A stretch of DNA of 64,000 nucleotides from Saussurea involucrata (taxonomy: Eukaryota > Streptophyta > Magnoliopsida > Asterales > Asteraceae), in assembly GCA_033807775.1 (NCBI GenBank), contig CM066313.1, forward strand, positions 89,909,484-89,973,483, written 5' to 3'. A model generated the notes under the pieces. It was given only the letters and a program-made list of their open reading frames with translations. It ran no database searches and was not told the origin of the DNA. A program made the translations under genes and the position numbers. The first letter of the stretch is position 1, and every line of letters starts with the position of its first letter. This document shows, piece by piece, positions 57,541 through 64,000 of the stretch.

Positions 57541-59427
57541 AAGTTCCTGCAACTGATCATACAGTTCCTTCATTTCCGGTGGAGCCAGGCGATAGGGTGC
57601 CTTGGCCACCGGAGCAGCACCCGGAATCAGATCGATTCGAAACTCCACCTGTCGTTCGGGAGGTATCCCCGGTAACTCGTCGGGAAACACATCGGCAAAC
57701 TCCCTCACGACTGGCACATCTTCGGCAGTCTTCTTCGCCTCTTCAATACGCGTATCAATCACATACGCCAAGTACCCCTGACCACTATGCTGAAGGTGTC
57801 TCCGAGCCCTCGCCGCGGAACATATTGCCGTAGTCCGCCTGGGCGAGTCTCCCTGAATCAACAACTCTCCCCCGCTTGGGGTTCGAACCCGCACTTGCTT
57901 GTGGCGACAAACAATTTCTGCATCAAACGCGTCTATCCAATCCATGCCCACAATCACACAAAGCTCTCGCATAGCTATCGGAATCAAATCTATGGGAAAC
58001 CTCACACCCGAGATTTCCAACGTGCATCCCCGATACACATCCGTAACCGTCAAGGTTCGATCATCGGCAACCTCGACTACCAAAGGACATCCTAACCGTC
58101 CCACCACTCGGCCCAACCTCTCGCTAAAGGTGCGAGACACAAATGAATGAGTAGCCCCGCTATCAAACATTACAACCGCAGGCACCGAGTTAACTAGAAA
58201 CGTACCTAACATACAATTAACAACATATAAAAAAACAAGGCATGAAAAGGAAGGACGAAAAGAAAGAGGGTGATAAAACATACCTGTCACCACCTTAGGC
58301 GTCGCCTGCGCCTCTTCCACCTTCAGCTGGTGGACTCTACCTCGGGTTGCCTCTGTCCCCGGCTGACCCGTACGACCGTCAGTGATGCGCAGTGGGGCAT
58401 TTGCAGGAGCCCTCTGTGCACCACCCCCATCAGTTGCCCTCGCATTCGGACAATTGGCCCTCACGTGGCCCGTCTGCTTGCAGCCTAAGCAGATCATCAA
58501 TGGCGACTTGCAATCCCGGCTGTGATGACCGGACTGCCCACACTTGAAACACCCGCCAGTCTTCTTCCCACCAGAATCCCTGGGTTTAAACCCACCACTC
58601 CTCGAACTTCCGCGCGAATCAGAAAACTTCGACTTCTTTTGCACCGCAGAGATTGGCGTCACAGCCTGTGCTGCCTTTCTCTTTTTTGCTTGTGTCTCCA
58701 ACTCCAGCTCCCTTCTCCGGGCTGCGTCCATCATTGCTGACAAAGAAGCGTACGGTACCGTGCTCACGAACTCTCTGATCTCGGTACGTAACATATCTTT
58801 ATACCGGGCCATCTTCATTTCCTCCGAAGCGGCATATTGAGGACAAAACAGCGCCATCTCATTGAATTTCTTGTTCATCTCTTTAACAGTCTCCGTGGTC
58901 TGGGTTAGCTCCAAGAACTCCTTCGCTATCCGCTCCATCTCTACCGGTGGCACGTATTCAGCACGGAAACGAGTAACGAACTCCTCCCACGTAAGGGTAG
59001 TACGCTCGGCCAGAGTCAGCGCTGAGGCGCACCAATCCTTCGCCCCGTCGCGAAGCAAATTCACAGCAAAACGGACCTTCAGATTATCCGGGCAGCCGCA
59101 GGTCAAGAAGGCACACTCCATATCAGATACCCAACGCATGCTAACAATTGGGTTCGAGTCTCCCTTGAACTCCGGGGGAGAACAGGCAGAGAGATCCCGG
59201 TACTGGAACTCTCGATTACGGGGCTGTCCCCCAGCAGGCGGCGGAATCGCTGCAATGCGCTCCTCTAGCAGAACCGTCACCTGATCTTGTATGGCGGTGA
59301 TAATCTCGGGGATTGCCTCCCCGACCGCATGCGCTACCTCCGCTGCAATCATCTCTCGGATCTGTTCCTCCGTGATTCCCGCCTCAGTTCGCGGCTCAGT
59401 CGCGTTGCTCCTCCTAGTGATGGCCAT
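57541..59427 (-). pseudogene. Gag, protease and start of RT of the chromodomain Gypsy element
   Basis: The frame starts at 59427 with MAITRRSNATEPRTEAG and is open to the nested insertion. It encodes a capsid region (FVTRFRAEYVPPVEMERIAKEF, EMALFCPQYA), a basic linker, two zinc knuckles (CFKCGQSGHHSRDC and CLGCKQTGHVRANC), and an aspartic protease (VMFDSGATHSFVS). The reverse-transcriptase approach (PGAAPVAKAPYRLAPPEMKEL) is cut at 57541. The frame is continuous with 49345 across the insertion when one TCGAG copy is removed, so this half was intact when the Copia element arrived. An upstream ATG at 59463 is open too, but 59427 begins the family-like sequence. Confidence 0.85.
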
Positions 59428-60229
59428 TCTATAAAGAAGAAACATACAACGAGTTATTAGCACCTAATAACTCACATCAACAACACTCACGCTCAGCTCC
59501 TTGGAATCCCCGCGACTTTCCCGACTCGAGCACTGATCCTGTGCTTCCGGTAGTAGGAGCTCTACTACTACCTTCCACGCCTATCATCGCTCGTTCCGAG
59601 TCCCATCCCGAGGGGTCCAAGTAGCTTCTCGCCGCAACTACACACATATGCCCGCACCGGCATATATACTCACTCTTCCTAGCTCCCTAGGAATTTCCAT
59701 CCCAATCACTACCCTTGCTACTAAAGAATCCTCACTAATCATAAAAAGTGGCCTCGCGAATACCCGATTACATGCAGTGCAAAACAAATAGACAGTCGAA
59801 TACAAGATTCTATCCTAGAACGGTTGGACTCAAACAAGAGCTGCGCAATAGAACTAAATCGAATATTCTAAGGCTATAAGTCTCTTACTGCATACAACCT
59901 AGAGGGCATTCACTTAGTAACCTATCATAATTAGCATAAACTCCTAATAGCAAGCAATTCAACATACCGCATAGTGTCAACAACAGGCAATCTAGCATGC
60001 ATACTCTATGATCTAGAAAGCAATAAAACACTAAGCATTGTACCTTTCCCTTCGGCTCCGGCTGACTGTACACACTGCGCCCTCGATCACCGTTCCTTGA
60101 ACGGGTTTTTACTTTTTCTTTTATTTCCAAAAAGATTTAATAAAGAACTTGAAAATTTCTCAGCCGCAACTTGAGACCAAACACACCGAGGTGCGTTTGA
60201 TTCACTCAAGCTGTGCTCTGATACCAAGT
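59428..60229 (-). other. Leader of the chromodomain Gypsy element
   Basis: This is non-coding DNA between gag and the 5' LTR. The primer site TGGTATCAGAGC (initiator-methionine type) is at 60215-60226, 3 nt inside the LTR. No other feature is recognised. Confidence 0.65.
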
Positions 60230-62554
60230 TGTAACGTCCCAAAATTTCAAGGAAATTTAAAATTTTAATTAAACGTTTTATATATAAAAACTCACTAAAT
60301 AATCCCAACATATTAATTGCAAAATCATAAATGTCGTTCAAGTAGTCAGAAACCAGCGGAAACAATGTTCAATAAATAAAACCAATATCAGCCAGCTCAT
60401 CCCGCGCGCCAGTGTGTACCCGTCACGCCTTAGAGCCACTCATACCTGAAACCACAGATTATTGGGAAAGGGTAAGCACGAAACTTAGTGAATTCAAACA
60501 CATGCGCAGGTAGGAATTATATACACATCACCCCTACCCGCACATAAGCAACAACATCACAGATACATAAAACGAGTAAACATCTACAGGTAATTATGTA
60601 TCCAACCACCTCAGTACCATCGAGGCCTCGGTCCCACCGAATTGTAATGTAACCAACACCTCAGTACCATCGAGGCCTCGGTCCCACCGAATTATAATGT
60701 AACCAACACCTCAGTACCATCGAGGCCTCGGTCCCACCGAATTATAATGTAACCAACACCTCAGTACCATCAAGGCCTCGGTCCCACCGAATTATAATGT
60801 AACACATTTATACCAAGCATTCCAACCAATCAAATATTACACACCACAACAACTAGTTCACACCACAAAGACAGTAGTACATGTAGACTATTATGACATG
60901 CATACAACCCCTAACTACACAGTGAGAGAACTCACCTCAAATGCGCGCCTAGCTTAATCAACACGAATCAAGCTTCACAATTACGGTCACTTCCCAGCAC
61001 CTAAACGCATGTTAAAACGTGTCAATACGAGACCCGGACCCTATGACACGACACACGCTTAAACCGTCACTAAAACTAATTTCCGTTCACACAAAACAGG
61101 TCTGTTCGGGACCTGTTTCGACCCCCTTAAATCCAGAAAAATCCCAATATTAAATCATGGTCAGAAATTCCTCTGAGTTAGGGTTCCAAGGACATATTAT
61201 ACGCCTCCTAACGATTTTTTTACAATTTATTATGAATTAAATACGAACGGTTACTAAAACTGCCAGTTTTCGGTCCAGCCTGCACAAACAGCCCACTACA
61301 GCCTAGCTACGGGCTTCATCGGACTTTCGGCAAAACACGAAAAACCTTCCCAACTCGAATAGGGAACTCTGGGCACCAATTTCAACCCAAAACGAGTTAC
61401 GAGCAGAAAGTTACGGCTTTCGCAAAACCGAGACAGATTCCAGAATTTTCACATGAAATGACGAACCGCAGAACTTGCGACCACTTTTTCTCCCAACTCG
61501 AGGCCGAACCAGTTTTCCGTTAAAACACAGAAAACGTGCCCGGTCCCGAGCTCGAAGCGTGGGCGCCAGTTTCGGCTCAATCGGAGTTACGACGGAAAAG
61601 CTATGGTCACACGAAAACTGGACGGCAAACTTAGAATTTCATAAAAGCACGATTTACAAAAACGGTTTGAACGATTCGGCTTAATCGAATAAGTCACGGG
61701 TTAAGGGCTCGATAGAGACTAAGGTCTGGTCACGCCACGCGCCACCCACTGCCATCTCCGGCAGTGGCGGTCGCCGGTGGCGACCGGCGGCGGCCAGCGG
61801 CGGCCGGCGGTGGTTTTTCGATTACGATCGCACGAGACACAACCCGACCATTTTCCCTCTCTCTCTCTACCAGTCTCACGCACACGCATCCACAACGGCA
61901 GCCACGGCCGTCCATCCACCACTGCCACAGCGGCGGCGAACGGCGGCGGCGACGGGAACAAAAAGGAAAGAAAACGAAACAGGAGGTGATTACCTTACGA
62001 CGACGCCACGTAACCGCACTCGATCCTCCCTCCCTCGAAACTCCGGCGAACAGCAGGAGGTGGTGACGGCGACTTCCGGCGGTCTCTCTCTCTTTCCGGC
62101 GACTGCAGGTCTCTCTCTCTTTTCCGGCGACTGCAGGTCTCTCTCTCTAACCCTCTCTCGGTTTCTTCTCTATCTCTCTCGATGTTTCACTCACGGCTGC
62201 ACCCCCCACCAGGAAACGAGAAGGAGAAAGTAGGTTAAGGAATTGTTTTTATTTTTGGTTCGTTGGCTTGGAATGCAAGGAAGAAAAAAAACGAGAGGCA
62301 TGGGGGGAGGGGTTCGGCCTTTTACTTGCATGGGCCGGACCTTGCCCAAAGTTTACCAAAATTCCACGATTAGTCCCCCAAAAATGTATCACTTGGCGCG
62401 AACTAAAACGGTTTAAAACTTTAATACGCAAAAGGTCAAACTTGCTAGCCCCGTTAGGAAGGATTCGCTAAAGAACGATATTAAAGCAGTTAAAGGTAAG
62501 CATTTTACAATAAAAAATTTTACTAAATAAACGTACCGGAACACGGGCTTTACA
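60230..62554 (-). repeat. 5' LTR of the chromodomain Gypsy element, full length
   Basis: The LTR is 2325 bp. It includes a 50-bp tandem repeat (60604-60803) and about 957 bp absent from the partner LTR. The rest matches 45291-46658 closely. Three repeats of a TTTCCGGCGACTGCAGGTCTC-like unit with (CT)n lie around 62085-62150. Confidence 0.85.
60604..60803. repeat. 50-bp tandem repeat, four copies, in the Gypsy LTR
   Basis: The unit AACCAACACCTCAGTACC... through ATTATAATGT repeats every 50 bp from 60604, with one or two differences between copies. The 3' LTR lost this array in its deletion. Confidence 0.9.
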
Positions 62555-62633
62555 GATTCATACAACTAGGTTGTCCTTTTGAACCCAGATCTTGGGATCT
62601 CCAGTCTTCTGGGTAAGGTTTCCTTTGCATGAA

Positions 62634-64000
62634 TTATTCATTCAAGGTCTTTAGTCCCATTCCTCTTGACGACTTATAGACTAAATCTCTACTTAGGCCT
62701 TTCGTAAGCGGATCCGCAATGTTATCCTTTGACTTCACATAGTCAATCGTGATAACTCCAGTAGAGAGTAATTGTCGTATCGTATTATGTCTATGTCTAA
62801 TGTGTCTAGACTTCCCATTATACATTGTACTTTGAGCTCTACCAATTGCCGATTGGCTATCACCATGTATACAAATGGCCGTTACCGGCTTAGGCCATCC
62901 GGGAATATCTTCCACAAACTGACGTAGCCACTCTGCCTCTTCACCACATTTATCCAAGGCGATAAATTCAGATTCCATCGTGGATCTAGCTATAACAGTT
63001 TGCTTGGACGATTTCCAAGATATAGTCGCACCTCCAAGTGTAAACACATATCCACTTGTAGATCTGTAATCCTTTATGTCAGATATCCAATTTGCATCGA
63101 TGTATCCTTCGATCACAGCTGGATATCTTCCATAATGCAGTCCATACTCACGTGTGTATCTCAAATATCTTAACAATCTAGTAATACTCTTCCAGTGTTC
63201 AAAACTGGGATTACTAGTATACCTACTTAGCCTGCTCACTGCATATGCTAAGTCAGGTCTAGTACAGCTCATGAGATACATCAGACTGCCAATTATTCTT
63301 GAGTATTCCACTTGTGCAACACTATGCCCTCGATTTTTAGATAGATGTTGACTAGTGTCAATCGGAGTTCTAGCTATACTAGTATCTCCTTTATTAAATT
63401 TCTCAAGAATCTTGTCCACGTAATGTGTTTGACTTAACATCAGACCATTCTGGGTTCTTGTGATCTTGACCCCAAGAATCACATCCGCTAAACCCATGTC
63501 TTTCATGTCAAACTTAGATTTCAACATATCCTTCGTGGACCTTATCATTTTGTCATCACTGCCAATGATAAGCATATCATCAACATATAAACACAAGATG
63601 ACATAACCATGAGTGGTGTTTTTCATATAAACACATTTGTCACACTCACTTATTTTATAACCGCTTTCTAACATGGCTTGATCAAACTTTTGATGCCATT
63701 GCTTTGGAGCTTGCTTTAGGCCATACAAAGACTTAGCAAGTTTACAAACCTTGTTCTCTTATCCTGGGGCAACGAATCCCTCAGGCTGCTCCATATAGAT
63801 TTCTTCTTCTAAATCTCCATTTAGAAAAGCAGTTTTCACATCCATTTGGTGAATTTGCAGATTTCTAATGGCCGCAATAGCAAACACCAACCTAATGGAT
63901 GTTATTCTTGTTACCGACGAATATGTATCAAAATAATCTAGACCTTCCTTTTGTCTATATCCTTTGATTACTAATCTTGTGTTGTATTTGTCAATACTGC
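62634..64000 (-). pseudogene. Unit 6 Copia pol, RT and RNase H, running off the window
   Basis: The frame 62634-63728 (364 codons) is open through reverse transcriptase after the LYGLKQ block, with YVDD, and through all of RNase H to GMGLKTLNE. Further upstream a changed base (TTATCCTGG near 63757) introduces a stop, and the sequence then runs to the edge within the first reverse-transcriptase blocks. It lacks the CA insertion of units 2-4. It is the best-preserved RT-RNase H segment of the array. Whether integrase, protease and another LTR follow cannot be seen. Confidence 0.8.

Larger units (their letters stand above)
45291..62554 (-). mobile_element. Chromodomain-type (Tekay/Del-like) Gypsy element, split by a SIRE-like Copia
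   Basis: It begins TGTAACGTCCC, ends GGGCTTTACA, and is flanked by GATTC at 45286-45290 and 62555-62559. On the minus strand the order is 5' LTR (60230-62554), primer site TGGTATCAGAGC (60215-60226), leader, gag with two zinc knuckles, protease, reverse transcriptase, RNase H, integrase, chromodomain, polypurine tract GCGGGGGAGAGT, and 3' LTR (45291-46658). It spans 17.3 kb, of which 8.2 kb is the nested Copia element plus one target-duplication copy. The C-terminal chromodomain (QWQHRKGSE, TWEPEAEMRENYPELF) places it in the chromoviruses, which are known to target heterochromatin. Confidence 0.85.
5821..64000 (-). mobile_element. Tandem array of a gag-less Copia derivative with shared LTRs, extends beyond the window
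   Basis: Six LTRs beginning TGTTGG (TGTTGA in LTR3) and ending CCAACA (CTAACA in LTR6) alternate with six internal regions, all in the same minus orientation. At every junction an internal region abuts one LTR, which abuts the next internal region; there is no LTR-LTR pair and no target duplication between units. Uninterrupted units are 4.1-4.7 kb. Three younger elements interrupt it, at 17490-24131, 31355-40614 and 45291-62554. The left boundary is LTR1; the right boundary is outside. The family is Ty1/Copia by domain order PR-INT-RT-RNH; the lineage within Copia was not settled. Confidence 0.85.

Noticed and set aside
1..64000. CRISPR arrays, bacterial operons, rRNA or tRNA genes
   Set aside because: The tandem repeats seen are minisatellites inside LTRs, the sequence is plainly eukaryotic, and no cloverleaf or rRNA segment was recognised by eye.

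Overview
The window is a gene-poor stretch of plant nuclear DNA, almost certainly from a eudicot. It is AT-rich, has GT-AG introns, and about 58 of its 64 kb are nested LTR retrotransposons. The only host-type gene seen is a broken-off multi-exon gene at the left edge (minus strand, 1-1969). Its protein resembles the N-terminal region of large plant proteins annotated as Ulp1-protease-like, which are common in Asteraceae; that lineage guess is weak. To its right lie AT-rich intergenic DNA, a non-autonomous hAT-type element with perfect 8-bp target duplications (4553-5199), and a short field of degenerate repeats.

From 5821 to the right edge the backbone is one structure: a head-to-tail array of a minus-strand Copia derivative in which LTRs and internal regions alternate and each LTR is shared by its two neighbours. 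Six LTRs (starting at 5821, 10509, 14605, 25941, 30632 and 43927) and six internal regions are present, and the array runs off the right end. The five internal regions whose 5' end is visible lack gag: about 0.16 kb of leader separates the LTR from protease, followed by integrase, reverse transcriptase and RNase H. All six are broken by stops, frameshifts or deletions. Units 2, 3 and 4 carry the same 2-bp frameshift, so the array probably grew by unequal recombination or DNA-level duplication rather than by repeated insertion.

Three younger elements interrupt the array. A Ty3/Gypsy element of Tat/Retand type (17490-24131, minus, duplication GATTC) sits in unit 3. It lacks gag and protease and has a spliced open frame on the opposite strand. 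A 9.3-kb element with 3-kb LTRs and a non-coding interior (31355-40614, plus), a LARD-like non-autonomous Gypsy derivative, sits inside the fifth LTR. A chromodomain-type (Tekay/Del-like) Gypsy element (45291-62554, minus, again GATTC) sits in the 3' region of unit 6.

The Gypsy element in unit 6 is itself split in its reverse transcriptase by a SIRE-like Copia element (49346-57535, plus, duplication TCGAG). That element has nearly identical LTRs and intact gag and pol frames; it is the youngest and the only one that looks potentially autonomous. The order of events is therefore: Copia array first, then the three insertions into it, then the SIRE-like element. Coding calls rest on translated motifs read by eye; lineage names are inferences from family knowledge and were not searched.
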